Source: Microcella putealis (lineage in GTDB: Bacteria > Actinomycetota > Actinomycetes > Actinomycetales > Microbacteriaceae). From it: DNA of 64,000 nt. Location: positions 93,980-157,979 of the forward strand of contig NZ_SGWW01000004.1 of the NCBI RefSeq assembly GCF_004216575.1. Direction: 5' to 3'. The translations under genes were made by a program, and so were the position numbers. Shown one piece after another: positions 26,156 to 34,896 of the stretch (its first letter is position 1; every line of letters starts with the position of its first letter). A model generated the notes under the pieces. The model had not been told where the DNA came from, did not search any database, and saw only the letters and a program-made list of their open reading frames with translations.

Positions 26156-26986
26156 TTAGGCTCCGACCTCGTCGAGCAGCGCCTCCAGGGGCTCGAGCAG
26201 CTCGGGATGCACGGCGATCACGAAGTCGCGGCTGGGCGCTGCACCGTGGCGGCCCACCACCACGCCGCCGGCCTCGGCGACGATAAGTCCGCCCGCCGCG
26301 TGGTCCCACGGGTTGAGCGTGCGCTCGGCGTAGGCATCCACGCGCCCGGCCGCGAGATTGCAGAGATCGAGCGACGCTGTGCCCAGGCGCCGAATGTCGC
26401 GCACGCGCGGCAGCATCGCCGCGACGGCCGCCCCCTGCTCGGCGCGAATGTCGGCGTCGTACGCGAACCCGGTCGCAATCAGCGCCTCGGCAAGCTGCGG
26501 CGGTTCCGGGATGCGCAGCGCTCGGTCGCCCAGGAACGCCCCGCCCCCGCGCACGGCCGTGAAGGTCTCGCCCGTCGCCGGATTGTGCACAACCCCCACA
26601 CGCTCGACCCACGTCGCCGGATCAGCGGGACCTTCGACCACGGCAATACTGACCGCGTAGTGCGGGATTCCGTACAAGAAGTTGACGGTGCCGTCGATTG
26701 GGTCGACGACCCAGGTGAGCCCACTCGAGCCAGCGTCGCCCCCCGACTCTTCTCCGAAGAAGGCGTCGTCGGGGCGGGCGGCGCGAATGCGGTCGCGAAT
26801 CAACGCCTCCGCGTCGCGGTCGACCTGCGTGACGACGTCGGTGACCGACGACTTGCGGTCGGCGACCGTCACCGTTCCCTCGCGAGCCGCGGCGATCATC
26901 CGGCCCGCCTCGAGCGCGATCTCGAGCGCCAGCTCGAGCAGCGCAGAATCGGACGGGCGGTCGGATGCTCGGGTCGCGTCGGTCAT
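26156..26986 (-). CDS. Inositol monophosphatase family protein
   Basis: 276 aa from ATG 26986. The metal and substrate motifs are FGEESGGD (first Glu), WVVDPIDGTVNFLYG (DPIDGT) and WDHAAGGLIVAEAGG (WD near the end). The family hydrolyses inositol-1-phosphate and, in actinobacteria, also histidinol-phosphate or PAP; the specific substrate cannot be fixed here. A GAGACT box 7 nt before the ATG (26994-26999) suggests a leaderless start. It follows tRNA-Tyr and its terminator on the same strand. Confidence 0.9.
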   Translation of the reverse strand: MTDATRASDRPSDSALLELALEIALEAGRMIAAAREGTVTVADRKSSVTDVVTQVDRDAEALIRDRIRAARPDDAFFGEESGGDAGSSGLTWVVDPIDGTVNFLYGIPHYAVSIAVVEGPADPATWVERVGVVHNPATGETFTAVRGGGAFLGDRALRIPEPPQLAEALIATGFAYDADIRAEQGAAVAAMLPRVRDIRRLGTASLDLCNLAAGRVDAYAERTLNPWDHAAGGLIVAEAGGVVVGRHGAAPSRDFVIAVHPELLEPLEALLDEVGA

Positions 26987-27017
26987 GCACCCCAGTCTCG
27001 CAAACGCGAATGGCCCC

Positions 27018-27053
27018 AAAAAAACCGAAGGCCCCGCGTCGATGCGCGGGGCC
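27018..27053 (-). terminator. Intrinsic terminator of tRNA-Tyr
   Basis: GGCCCCGCG/CGCGGGGCC (27030-27053) with a 6-nt loop, followed on the minus strand by CTTCGG and seven T (27018-27024). It is a textbook terminator directly behind the tRNA. Confidence 0.9.
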
Positions 27054-27055
27054 CG

Positions 27056-27140
27056 TGGTGGCGAGTGAGGGATTCGAACCCCCGAAGGCTACGCCGGCTG
27101 ATTTACAGTCAGATCCCTTTGGCCGCTTGGGTAACTCGCC
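27056..27140 (-). tRNA. tRNA-Tyr (GTA)
   Basis: 85 nt with a long variable arm. Acceptor GGCGAGT pairs with ACTCGCC, the anticodon loop is CTGTAAA (anticodon GTA), the T arm is GGGGGTTCGAATCCC, and CCA is encoded. Confidence 0.95.
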
Positions 27141-27225
27141 GTACGCGCGCCCGACCACTGTGTTCAGCGACCGGAAGCGCGGGACAAGAATATACGGTTC
27201 TTCAGCCACTCGAGAACCAGGGGCC

Positions 27226-27239
27226 TGCAAGCGCTTGCA
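27226..27239. promoter_or_regulatory. LacI-type operator (autoregulatory) before the regulator gene
   Basis: TGCAAGCGCTTGCA, a perfect 14-bp dyad 48 nt before the regulator ATG at 27288. It is the best match to the site family in this window, which points to negative autoregulation. Confidence 0.85.
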
Positions 27240-27287
27240 AACTCGGGTGTGGCGGCTAGTGTGGCCGCGGGGGAGAGAAGAGTTGAC

Positions 27288-28337
27288 ATGACCGGCATTG
27301 ATGACGTCGCGAAACTCGCCGGCGTATCGACGGCGACCGTGTCTCGCGCGCTCAGCGGCCGCGGCCACGTGGCGCCCGCCACGCGCGAGAAAGTCGCCCA
27401 CGCCGCCAGCCAGCTCGGCTACGTCGTCAACGCCGAAGCCTCGTCGCTCGCCACCGGCCGCACCCGCAACGTCGGCGTCGTCGTGCCCTTCCTGAACCGC
27501 TGGTTCTACACCTCGGTCATCGAGGGGGCGCAGCGCCGCCTCATGCAGTACGGCTACGACCTGACCCTGTACAACCTCTCGGGCAACGAGCACGAGCGGG
27601 CGAGCGTGTTCGAACACTTCTTACTGCGCAAGCGGGTGGATGCGGTGCTCGCGGTCAGCCTGGAACTCACCGCAGACGAGGTCGACTCGCTGCACGCCCT
27701 CGGCCGGCCGCTCGTCGGCGTCGGCGGGCCGATCCCCGGCGTACCGACCTTCAGCATTGACGACGTCGCCGTGACGAAGCTCGCCACCGAACACCTGCTC
27801 TCCCTCGGGCACCGCGTGATCGGCCACATCGGCGGCGACGTAGAACGCGAGCTGTCCTTCCACCTGCCCACGCATCGCCGCGCCGGCTACGAGCTCGCCC
27901 TCCGCGACGCCGGCATCGAGCCTGACCCTGAGCTGTACTTCCCCGCCGTCTTCACCATGGAGAGCGGCTACCAGGCGGCGAAGCAGCTGCTCGGTGGTCC
28001 CCGACACCGACCCACCGCGATCGTCGCGGCGAGCGACGAGATGGCAATCGGCGCCATCATCGCGGCACGCGACATGGGCCTCGAGGTGCCGCGCGACCTC
28101 TCGGTGATCGGCATCGACAACCACGACCTCGCGCCGTTCTTTAACCTCTCGACGGTTGACCAGCATCCGGAATTGCAGGGCGAGCGGGCCGTCGAATTGC
28201 TGATGAAGGCCCTGCAGCAGTCGAACGGCGACGACGTTCCCGCCGTCGACCAGCCGCTGCCGTTCGACCTGATCGTGCGCGGGTCGACCGCCCGGGTGCC
28301 GCTCACGGCCGCCGCAGTAGACTCGGCACATGGCTGA
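27288..28337 (+). CDS. LacI-family transcriptional regulator, probable maltodextrin regulon repressor
   Basis: 349 aa. The N-terminal helix-turn-helix is [20 protein letters not shown], with a hinge helix near [12 protein letters not shown]. The periplasmic-binding-like effector domain follows ([14 protein letters not shown], then DEMAIGAII and VIGIDNHD). The minor-groove leucine hinge is consistent with a CG-centred dyad. ATG 27288 is taken because GGGAGAG precedes it; an upstream ATG at 27249 would add 13 residues before the HTH. The perfect operator before it and similar ones at malE, the alpha-glucosidase and the amylopullulanase make it the likely regulator of all of them. Its end overlaps the yajQ start. 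Confidence 0.92.
   Translation: MTGIDDVAKLAGVSTATVSRALSGRGHVAPATREKVAHAASQLGYVVNAEASSLATGRTRNVGVVVPFLNRWFYTSVIEGAQRRLMQYGYDLTLYNLSGNEHERASVFEHFLLRKRVDAVLAVSLELTADEVDSLHALGRPLVGVGGPIPGVPTFSIDDVAVTKLATEHLLSLGHRVIGHIGGDVERELSFHLPTHRRAGYELALRDAGIEPDPELYFPAVFTMESGYQAAKQLLGGPRHRPTAIVAASDEMAIGAIIAARDMGLEVPRDLSVIGIDNHDLAPFFNLSTVDQHPELQGERAVELLMKALQQSNGDDVPAVDQPLPFDLIVRGSTARVPLTAAAVDSAHG
28318..28329 (+). promoter_or_regulatory. -10 box TAGACT of yajQ inside the lacI 3' end
   Basis: TAGACT (28318-28323) with a 6-nt gap to ATG 28330. A leaderless promoter embedded in the preceding coding sequence, so yajQ need not depend on lacI transcription. Confidence 0.6.
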
Positions 28338-28818
28338 TTCCTCGTTCGACATCGTCAGCAAGGTCGACAAAATGGAGGCGGACAACGCTCTCCACCAGGC
28401 CCAGAAAGAGATCGGGCAGCGCTACGACTTCAAGGGCGTCGGCGCCTCGGTCGACTGGAGCGGCGAGAAGCTGCTGCTGAAGGCGAGCACCGAAGAGCGC
28501 GTCAACGCCGTGCTCGACGTACTGCAGTCGAAGCTCATCAAGCGCGGCATCTCGCTGAAGAGCCTCGACGTGGGTGAGCCGTACCCGAGCGGCAAGGAAT
28601 ACCGCATCGAGGCGAGCCTCAAGAACGGCATCTCGAGTGAGAACGCGAAGAAGATCTCGAAGATGATCCGCGAGGAGGGCCCGAAGAGCGTCAAGGCGCA
28701 GATTCAGGGCGACGAGCTGCGCGTGCAGTCGAAGAGCCGCGACGACCTGCAGGCGACCATCGCGATGCTCAAGCAGGCTGACATCGACGTCGACCTGCAG
28801 TTCATCAACTTCCGCTAG
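28330..28818 (+). CDS. YajQ/DUF520 family nucleotide-binding protein
   Basis: 162 aa, the standard length. It begins [20 protein letters not shown], and QRYDFKGV and the C-terminal [10 protein letters not shown] are characteristic. The family has two RRM-like folds, binds RNA or nucleotides and includes c-di-GMP effectors in Xanthomonas; its role in actinobacteria is unclear. It overlaps the regulator gene by 8 nt and has its own leaderless promoter. Confidence 0.95.
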   Translation: MADSSFDIVSKVDKMEADNALHQAQKEIGQRYDFKGVGASVDWSGEKLLLKASTEERVNAVLDVLQSKLIKRGISLKSLDVGEPYPSGKEYRIEASLKNGISSENAKKISKMIREEGPKSVKAQIQGDELRVQSKSRDDLQATIAMLKQADIDVDLQFINFR

Positions 28819-28883
28819 AACACGGGGCCCGAGCCCGGCTCGCCACCCATCTCTCGGCGCCTGCCCGGCGCTAGACTCCGGCC

Positions 28884-30362
28884 ATGGGTGACACGGTCGA
28901 TAACATGTCGACGGCGGCGCTGGTCATCACACTGATCCTGCTGCTGACCGACCTCACGATTCGCGTCGTGTCGCTGTTCATCGTTCCGCGCAACCGCCGG
29001 CCGCAGACCGCCATGGCGTGGCTGCTCGCCATCTTCTTTCTGCCCTACGTCGGCTTCATCCTGTTTCTGCTGTTCGGCTCGCGTCGCCTGCCAAAAAGCC
29101 GGCGCGACAAGCAGCGCGAGATCAACGAGTACATCCTCGGCACGACCGAGGGCATGGACCGCGTGAAGCGCGACCACCCCTGGCCGCCCTGGCTCGAACC
29201 CATCGTCGAGCTCAACCGCGCGCTCGGCGCCATGCCGCTCGTGGGCGACAACGCGGCGCGCATCATCACCGACTACACCGAGTCGATCGAGACGATGGCG
29301 GATGCGGTGGCGAGCGCCACGAAGACGGTGCACGTTGAGTTCTACATCGTCTCGATCGATCACGAGACGGCGCGATTCTTTGACGAGATCGACGCGGCCG
29401 TCGCGCGGGGCGTGACCGTGCGCATCCTGTTCGATCACGTCGCGACGGCCCGCGTGCCGGGCTATCGGAAGCTGCTGAAGCGCTTGCGGGCGTCGGGGGC
29501 CGAGTTCCACGCGATGCTGCCCGTGCGGCCGTGGCGCGGCCAGTGGCAGCGGCCTGATCTGCGCAACCACCGCAAGTTCTTGATCGTGGATGGGCGGGTG
29601 GCGTTTACGGGGTCGCAAAACCTCATCGAGCGCGGATACAAGAGGAAGAAGCACTGGGCGGGAACGCTCGAGTGGCGCGAACTGATGGTGCGCTTCGAGG
29701 GGCCTATCGTTGCGGGCATCGACGCGCTGTTCGCGACCGACTGGTATTCGGAGACGGACGAGCTGCTGCTGCGCGAGTCGGCCCCGATTCCGGAGGAGCT
29801 GCCCGACGACGACATCGACGCGCAGGTCGTGCCGTCGGGGCCGGCGTTCGAGGGCGAAAACAACCTGCGCCTGTTCAACTCACTGGTCTACGCGGCACAG
29901 CATCAGATTCAGATCTGCTCGCCCTACTTCGTGCCCGACGAGTCGATGCTGTACGCGATCACCACCGCGGCGCAGAGTGGGCTCGACGTGCAGCTCTTCG
30001 TGTCGGAGATCGGTGACCAGCCGACGGTGTTCCACGCGCAGCGCTCGTACTATGAAGCGCTGCTGAAGGCGGGCGTGCGCATTTGGCTGTACCGCGCGCC
30101 GACGGTGCTGCACGCGAAGCACGTGACGATCGACGACCAGGTTGCCGTGATCGGTTCGAGCAACATGGACATGCGCTCGTTCAGCCTGAATCTCGAGGTG
30201 TCGGTGATGGTGCGCGGGCCGCAGGTGATCGCCGATTTGAGGCGGGTCGAGCAGGAGTACCGCGAGAACTCGACCGAACTGAAACTCGAGGAGTGGCAGA
30301 AGCGCCCCAAGCACATGGCGGCCTTCGACACGCTCGCGCGCGTGACGGCGACGGTGCAGTGA
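28884..30362 (+). CDS. cls: Cardiolipin synthase (phospholipase D superfamily)
   Basis: 492 aa. Two N-terminal transmembrane helices (about 8-30 and 42-62) are followed by two HKD motifs: NHRKFLIVDGRVAFTGSQN and LHAKHVTIDDQVAVIGSSN. These transfer a phosphatidyl group between two phosphatidylglycerols, or a related reaction, at the membrane. TAGACT at 28872-28877 ends 6 nt before the ATG (leaderless). Its stop overlaps the acetyltransferase GTG. Confidence 0.94.
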   Translation: MGDTVDNMSTAALVITLILLLTDLTIRVVSLFIVPRNRRPQTAMAWLLAIFFLPYVGFILFLLFGSRRLPKSRRDKQREINEYILGTTEGMDRVKRDHPWPPWLEPIVELNRALGAMPLVGDNAARIITDYTESIETMADAVASATKTVHVEFYIVSIDHETARFFDEIDAAVARGVTVRILFDHVATARVPGYRKLLKRLRASGAEFHAMLPVRPWRGQWQRPDLRNHRKFLIVDGRVAFTGSQNLIERGYKRKKHWAGTLEWRELMVRFEGPIVAGIDALFATDWYSETDELLLRESAPIPEELPDDDIDAQVVPSGPAFEGENNLRLFNSLVYAAQHQIQICSPYFVPDESMLYAITTAAQSGLDVQLFVSEIGDQPTVFHAQRSYYEALLKAGVRIWLYRAPTVLHAKHVTIDDQVAVIGSSNMDMRSFSLNLEVSVMVRGPQVIADLRRVEQEYRENSTELKLEEWQKRPKHMAAFDTLARVTATVQ

Positions 30363-30871
30363 GCGGTTCTGTCGAGCCGGGCGGCGTTGCCGTGCGCATC
30401 GAAATCGATGAACTGCGCCGGCCCGAGGTGCTCGCGTTGCTGGACGAGCATCGCACCGAGATGTTCGCGACCACCTGCTCGGCCGAGAGCGTGCACGCGC
30501 TCGATCTCGACGCCCTGCGCGCCGACTCGGTCACCGTCTGGACGGCCTGGCTGGGCGACGAGGTCGTGGGCTGCGTTGCGTTGAAGCGCATCGCGCCGCA
30601 GCACGGCGAGCTGAAATCGATGCGTACGACGGCGGCCGCCCGGGGCCGCGGGGTGGGTGCCGCGCTGCTGTCGCACGTGCTGGCCGAGGCGGCTGCGGCG
30701 GGGTTCACGCGGGTGAGCCTCGAGACGGGTGCGGAGGACTTCTTCGCCCCGGCGCGGCGCCTGTACGAGCGTTTCGGCTTCGTTGAGTGCCCGCCGTTCG
30801 GCTCGTACCGACTCGATCCGCTGAGCGTCTTCTACACCCGAGCGTTGTCGGCGGCAGAGGCCCCGGCGTAG
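30359..30871 (+). CDS. GNAT-family N-acetyltransferase
   Basis: 170 aa from GTG 30359, overlapping the cls stop (GTGA). The acetyl-CoA motif A is RTTAAARGRGVGAALL near residues 87-102. The C-terminal part has LYERFGFVECPPFGSY, typical of small-molecule or aminoglycoside-like GNATs. The substrate is unknown. The internal GTG at the VAVRIEID segment is an alternative start. The stop lies inside a 12-bp tandem duplication that leads into the next gene. Confidence 0.88.
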   Translation: MSGSVEPGGVAVRIEIDELRRPEVLALLDEHRTEMFATTCSAESVHALDLDALRADSVTVWTAWLGDEVVGCVALKRIAPQHGELKSMRTTAAARGRGVGAALLSHVLAEAAAAGFTRVSLETGAEDFFAPARRLYERFGFVECPPFGSYRLDPLSVFYTRALSAAEAPA

Positions 30872-30895
30872 GGTTCGGCGTAGGGTTCGGCGTAT
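30866..30895 (+). repeat. 12-bp tandem duplication at the gene junction
   Basis: GGCGTAGGGTTC occurs twice and is followed by a third partial GGCGTA. It carries the GNAT stop (TAG) and runs into the ATG of the DUF1801 gene. Confidence 0.7.
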
Positions 30896-31298
30896 GGCCC
30901 GGAAGACTATGCCGACGGACGTTCCGGTCGCCGACTACCTGGCGGGCCTGGATGCGCGGCGCGCGTCAGAGGGGGAGCGCCTGGTCGCGCTCTTCCGCGA
31001 GGTCACGGGCGAGGAGCCGGTGATGTGGGGCCCATCGATCATCGGCTTCGGCGAGTACGAGTACACCTACGCGAGCGGCCATTCGGGAACATGGCCGAAG
31101 GCGGGGTTCTCGCCGCGAAAGGCTGAGATCTCGTTGTACGGCCTGCAGGCGGCGCCGGAAGCGGCAGAGCTACTGGCGCGCCTCGGCCCGCACCGTCGAG
31201 GTGTCGACTGCGTCTACGTGCGCCGCCTCGACGCGATCGACGCCGAGGTGCTGCGCGCCCTCGTCGCCGCCAGCTGGAACTACTACAGCACCCACTGA
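30894..31298 (+). CDS. DUF1801 domain protein
   Basis: 134 aa. MWGPSIIGFGEYEYTYASG, WPKAGFSPRKAEISLYG and the C-terminal WNYYSTH are typical of the DUF1801 (YdhG-like) family, a small alpha/beta fold related to CyaY/frataxin-like proteins. No biochemical role is established. It follows the acetyltransferase by 22 nt and is the last gene before a repeat-rich stretch. Confidence 0.88.
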   Translation: MARKTMPTDVPVADYLAGLDARRASEGERLVALFREVTGEEPVMWGPSIIGFGEYEYTYASGHSGTWPKAGFSPRKAEISLYGLQAAPEAAELLARLGPHRRGVDCVYVRRLDAIDAEVLRALVAASWNYYSTH

Positions 31299-31377
31299 CC
31301 GCCTGGCCGCGGCCCTGGGTGACCGCCCCGCGCGCGGTGCTGGCCACCGCGTCGTAGCGAGGCACCAGTAACCCCGG

Positions 31378-31490
31378 CTGCACGCTGACGGTCAGCCGCG
31401 CTGCAAGGTGACAACCACCCGTACTGCACGGTGATGACCACACCTCCTGCTCGGTGATGGCCACCCCTTTCTGCAAGGTGATGGCCACCC
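31378..31490. repeat. Five imperfect 23-24 bp tandem repeats
   Basis: Units begin at 31378, 31401, 31424, 31447 and 31471. The consensus is CTGCAAGGTGATGGCCACCC, with the first unit most diverged. There is no ORF worth calling across them on either strand. They sit between the DUF1801 stop and the truncated AbiEi-like gene, inside a 494-nt gene-free stretch (31299-31792). Confidence 0.8.
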
Positions 31491-31500
31491 CCTCGACTCC

Positions 31501-31696
31501 CTTCCACAACAGCGGGAAGCGGAATCGATTTCGCGACCACCGGAATTCGCCAAGGGCTGCGGAAAAAGGGCTGCGTGTAAGACGGTTTCATCTTCCCGCG
31601 GTTGTGGAAGGAACCCGCGAGGTTGAGGGCTCACTTTTCCGCGGTTGTGGAAGGAAGCCGCGTGGTGGGGGGTTCATCTTTCCGCTGTTGTGGAAG
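31501..31696. repeat. Four copies of a 19-bp CTTCCACAACnGCGGGAAG element
   Basis: Copies at 31501-31519 (plus), 31592-31610, 31634-31653 and 31678-31696 (all minus). Each is itself a small inverted repeat (CTTCC/GGAAG). The last three recur every 42-44 bp, and the sequence between them is also similar. The same element occurs at 59584-59676. Not CRISPR: too short and degenerate, with related spacers. Confidence 0.8.
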
Positions 31697-31792
31697 GGCG
31701 GGCGGGGCCCTCACCTTGTCCGATGCGCGGCGCCTCTCCACGAATGCCGCGACGCACCGTCACCGCGAAACAGCCGCGGGCATTGTGCCGGG

Positions 31793-32341
31793 GTGACCGT
31801 GGGAAGACCAGCGAACAGTGAATGGTGGCCAGGGCGGCGCGGGTTCGGCTTCGACGGGTTCGACGCGTTCATTCGGCATCGCGGCGGCATAGTGCGGCGG
31901 TCCGAACTGCTCGCGGCCGGCTGGACAGCCGACGAGCTACGCATCGCCTTCGGGCTCTGGGGGCGCCCCGAGCGGGTGCGGCGCGGGTGGTACTGCGTTC
32001 CCGAGCTGCCCGACGAGATTCGCCGCGCCTGGGCAGCCGGCGGTCCCCTCGCATGCATTAGTGCCGTGCGTTGGCATCAGGGCGAGCCCCTCGGCGAGCT
32101 GCTGCACATCGCCATGCACGACCATAGACACACGCGACGGAGGGAACGCGACGCGAGACGAGCATCCGTCGTCGTGCACTGGCACGATCCGGCCGACGCA
32201 CCCGACAACGCGTGGGCGCTCCCCCTCGACGTCGCGCTCCATCAGGCCAGCAGGTGCGCCGGCGCGCTCGCCGATGAAGCGCGCCTCCGAGAACAGCGCC
32301 TGCGCCGTGCGCGGCGCTGCCGCCGTGGCGGCGCCGCCTAG
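31793..32341 (+). pseudogene. Truncated AbiEi-like N-terminal domain protein (DUF559-type gene remnant)
   Basis: 182 codons from GTG 31793. The winged-helix-like N-terminus (FDAFIRHRGGIVRRSELLAAG, then GWYCVPELPD) resembles the AbiEi-type domain that in actinobacteria usually precedes a C-terminal PD-(D/E)XK (DUF559, VSR-like) nuclease. Here the reading ends in an Arg/Ala-rich tail (EQRLRRARRCRRGG) right after PLDVALHQASRCAG, where the nuclease domain should start. The stop overlaps the fprA stop. I infer loss of the nuclease part; it could still make a short DNA-binding protein. Confidence 0.55.
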
Positions 32342-33687
32342 TCGCGGCTGATGCGCACCATCTCGTCGCGCGGCACGACCTTGATGCGCTCGCGGCCGCG
32401 CGCGGTGCCGAGCTCGCGCTCGTGCTCGTCGAGGCGGTGCCAGCCGTCGAGGTCAGTAAACAGCACGTTGCGCGAGCGCAGCAGGTCGAGAATCGCCTGC
32501 TCGTCGGGCTCGGCCGGCTGCCACCACGACCCCGAATCCTTCACGAGGTGCTTGATGGTCTCCATCGCATCCGACTTCGTGTGGCCGATGAGGCCCACCG
32601 GGCCGCGCTTGATCCAGCCGGTCGCGTACACCCCCGACACCACGCCGTTGTCGTCGTCGAGCACGCGGCCCTCGTGGTTCGGAATCACACCGTGGCGCTC
32701 GTCGTACGGAATGCCGTCGAGCGGCGAGCCGAAGTAGCCGATCGCGCGGTACACGGCCTGCACCGGCACCTCGCGGAACTCGCCCGTGCCGACAACGCCG
32801 CCCGCCCCATCCGGACGCGTGCGCTCGTACCGGAACGCCGAGACGTGCCCGTTCGAGCCCAGTACCTCAACCGGCTTCGCGTAGAAGTGCAGGTGCAGAC
32901 GCCGCGACGCCTGCCCCGTCTCGCGCGCCCGCCACTGCGAAAACACCTTGTCGATGACGAACAGCTGCTTGTTCGACTGGATAGCCGAACGCGACGCGTC
33001 GTCGTAGTCGAAGTCTTCGTCGTACACGATCATGTCGACGTCGTTCAGCTCGCCCAGCTCGCGGAGCTCAAGCGGGGTGAACTTCACCTGCATCGGGCCG
33101 CGGCGACCGAACACGTGAACGTCGGTGACGGGCGACGCCTCGAGGCCCGCGTGCACGTTGTCGGGAATCTCGGTCGGCAGCAGATCCTGCGGGTGCTTGG
33201 CGAGGATGCGCGCCACGTCGAGGGCCACGTTGCCGTTGCCGATCACCGCAACCGACTGCGCCTCGAGCGGCCACTCGCGCGGAACATCCGGGTGCCCGTC
33301 GTACCAGCTGACGAAGTCGGCGGCGCCGTACGAGCCCGTAAGGTCCATCCCCGGGATGGTGAGATCAGCATCCTTAATCGCGCCCGTGGCGAAGATGACC
33401 GCGTTGTAGTGGCGCTTCAGGTCGTCGAGCGTGATGTCGGTGCCGTAGTTGACGTTGCCGAACACGCGAATGTCGCCCGAGTCGAGCACCTCGCGCAGGG
33501 CGTTGATGATGCCCTTGATGCGCGGGTGGTCGGGGGCCACGCCGTAGCGAACGAGCCCGTAGGGGGCGGGCAGGCGGTCGAAGAGGTCGATCGAGACGTC
33601 GAACGAGCGCTCGTGCTTCAGCAGGATGTCGGCGGCGTAAATGCCGGCGGGCCCGGCTCCGACGATGGCGAGTCGCAGCTTGCTCAT
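32338..33687 (-). CDS. fprA: Ferredoxin/adrenodoxin-type NADP+ reductase
   Basis: 449 aa. The FAD motif is LAIVGAGPAGIYAA at the N-terminus, the NADP motif is VAVIGNGNVALDVARIL, and GWIKRGPVGLIGHTKSDA is the conserved C-terminal FAD contact. It is an adrenodoxin-reductase-like flavoprotein (mycobacterial FprA type) that moves electrons between NADPH and ferredoxin. It is convergent with the truncated gene. 75 nt separate it from the polyprenyl synthase gene upstream, so read-through is possible. Confidence 0.95.
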   Translation of the reverse strand: MSKLRLAIVGAGPAGIYAADILLKHERSFDVSIDLFDRLPAPYGLVRYGVAPDHPRIKGIINALREVLDSGDIRVFGNVNYGTDITLDDLKRHYNAVIFATGAIKDADLTIPGMDLTGSYGAADFVSWYDGHPDVPREWPLEAQSVAVIGNGNVALDVARILAKHPQDLLPTEIPDNVHAGLEASPVTDVHVFGRRGPMQVKFTPLELRELGELNDVDMIVYDEDFDYDDASRSAIQSNKQLFVIDKVFSQWRARETGQASRRLHLHFYAKPVEVLGSNGHVSAFRYERTRPDGAGGVVGTGEFREVPVQAVYRAIGYFGSPLDGIPYDERHGVIPNHEGRVLDDDNGVVSGVYATGWIKRGPVGLIGHTKSDAMETIKHLVKDSGSWWQPAEPDEQAILDLLRSRNVLFTDLDGWHRLDEHERELGTARGRERIKVVPRDEMVRISRD

Positions 33688-33762
33688 GCTCGTAGAGGTT
33701 CCTTACAACTGATCGGTGGGCAGGGCGAAAAACGAAGGGCCGGATGCTCGGCGCCGGTCACG

Positions 33763-34896
33763 CTACCGGCTGCGGTCGACGACGGCTTCCGCGAACTTGG
33801 TGAGGGCCTTCTTGACGGGGCCAGCCGGCAGGCTCGCGAGCCCGGCGACCGCGTCATCGGCCCAGCGGCGCGCCTCGTCATAAGTGCGCTCGGTGACCGG
33901 GTGGGCGCGCAGTTCGGCAACGGCCGCCGCAAACTCGGCCTCGCGAATCGGGTCGGGCTCGCCGTTCGCGCCGTCGACACCCTCGGCCTCGCCGACCGTG
34001 CGCTCGATGCGCTCGAGCAGCGCCGCGGCGGCGGGGTCGGTGAGCGCCTCGCGGCGCAAGTACAGCAGGGGCAGCGTCGCAACCCCCGAGCGCAGGTCGG
34101 TGCCCTGCGGCTTACCCGTCTCGGCGTCGGGCTCAGAGAGGTCGATGACGTCGTCGACCAGCTGGAAGGCAACGCCGATCTTCTCGCCGAAGGCGACGAC
34201 GGGCTCGGCGTACTCGTCGCACGCGTTCGAGAAGATCACGCCCATCTGCGCGGCGGCGGCGATGAGCGATCCGGTTTTGTCGGCCAGCACCTGCAGGTAG
34301 TGCTCGACCGGGTCGTCACCCGGCCGCGGGCCGAGAGTCTCGTGCAGCTGGCCGAGGCACAGCCGCTCGAAGGTGTCGGCCTGCAGCTTGATGGCGCGCT
34401 CACCGAGGCTCGCGACGAGCTTCGAGGCACGGGCGAACAGCAGGTCGCCGGTGAGGATCGCGACCGAGTTGCCCCAGACGCTCTGCGCGCTCGGCACCCC
34501 GCGGCGCATCTCGGCCTCGTCCATGACGTCGTCGTGGTATAGCGAGGCGAGGTGCGTGATCTCGACCGCCTGCGCGGCCGTGATGACATCGTCGATGGCG
34601 CCGTCGCCGAGCTGCGCAGTCAGCAGCGTCAGTACGGGGCGGATGCGCTTGCCCCCCGCCTCAAGCAGGTAACGGGAGGTGACGTCGGCCATGTCGTCGG
34701 CGAAGCTGACCTCGCGCAACAGGCCCTCTTCGACCTTCTCGAGGCCGACCTCGATGGCGTCGGCGAATCGGCGCTCCTCGCTCGAGGCGAACAGCTTCTC
34801 GCCGAGCCCGAGCGACGCCGACAGCGTCTTGCTGCGGCGGGCGAGCGGAGTACTCGGGATCACGGTGTGCCGATCGTCGAGGGTTGACGGGATCAC
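33763..34896 (-). CDS. Trans-isoprenyl diphosphate synthase (menaquinone side chain)
   Basis: About 377 aa. The first Asp-rich motif is SLYHDDVMDEAEMRRG and the second FQLVDDVIDLSEPD, with GGKRIRP before the first. It elongates allylic diphosphates with IPP, probably to the octa- or nonaprenyl chain of menaquinone given its menG neighbour. GTG 34896 overlaps the menG stop (GTGA). A near-duplicate GTGATCCC at 34863 offers a second start, because the sequence encoding VIPST occurs twice. Confidence 0.92.
   Translation of the reverse strand: MIPSTLDDRHTVIPSTPLARRSKTLSASLGLGEKLFASSEERRFADAIEVGLEKVEEGLLREVSFADDMADVTSRYLLEAGGKRIRPVLTLLTAQLGDGAIDDVITAAQAVEITHLASLYHDDVMDEAEMRRGVPSAQSVWGNSVAILTGDLLFARASKLVASLGERAIKLQADTFERLCLGQLHETLGPRPGDDPVEHYLQVLADKTGSLIAAAAQMGVIFSNACDEYAEPVVAFGEKIGVAFQLVDDVIDLSEPDAETGKPQGTDLRSGVATLPLLYLRREALTDPAAAALLERIERTVGEAEGVDGANGEPDPIREAEFAAAVAELRAHPVTERTYDEARRWADDAVAGLASLPAGPVKKALTKFAEAVVDRSR

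Noticed and set aside
31501-31696. CRISPR-like array
   Set aside because: Units are 19 bp, degenerate, partly inverted, with related rather than unique spacers, and there are no cas genes in the window.
32422-34542. A 706-codon open frame opposite fprA and the isoprenyl synthase
   Set aside because: It spans two real genes in antisense, with low-complexity charged sequence and no motif.
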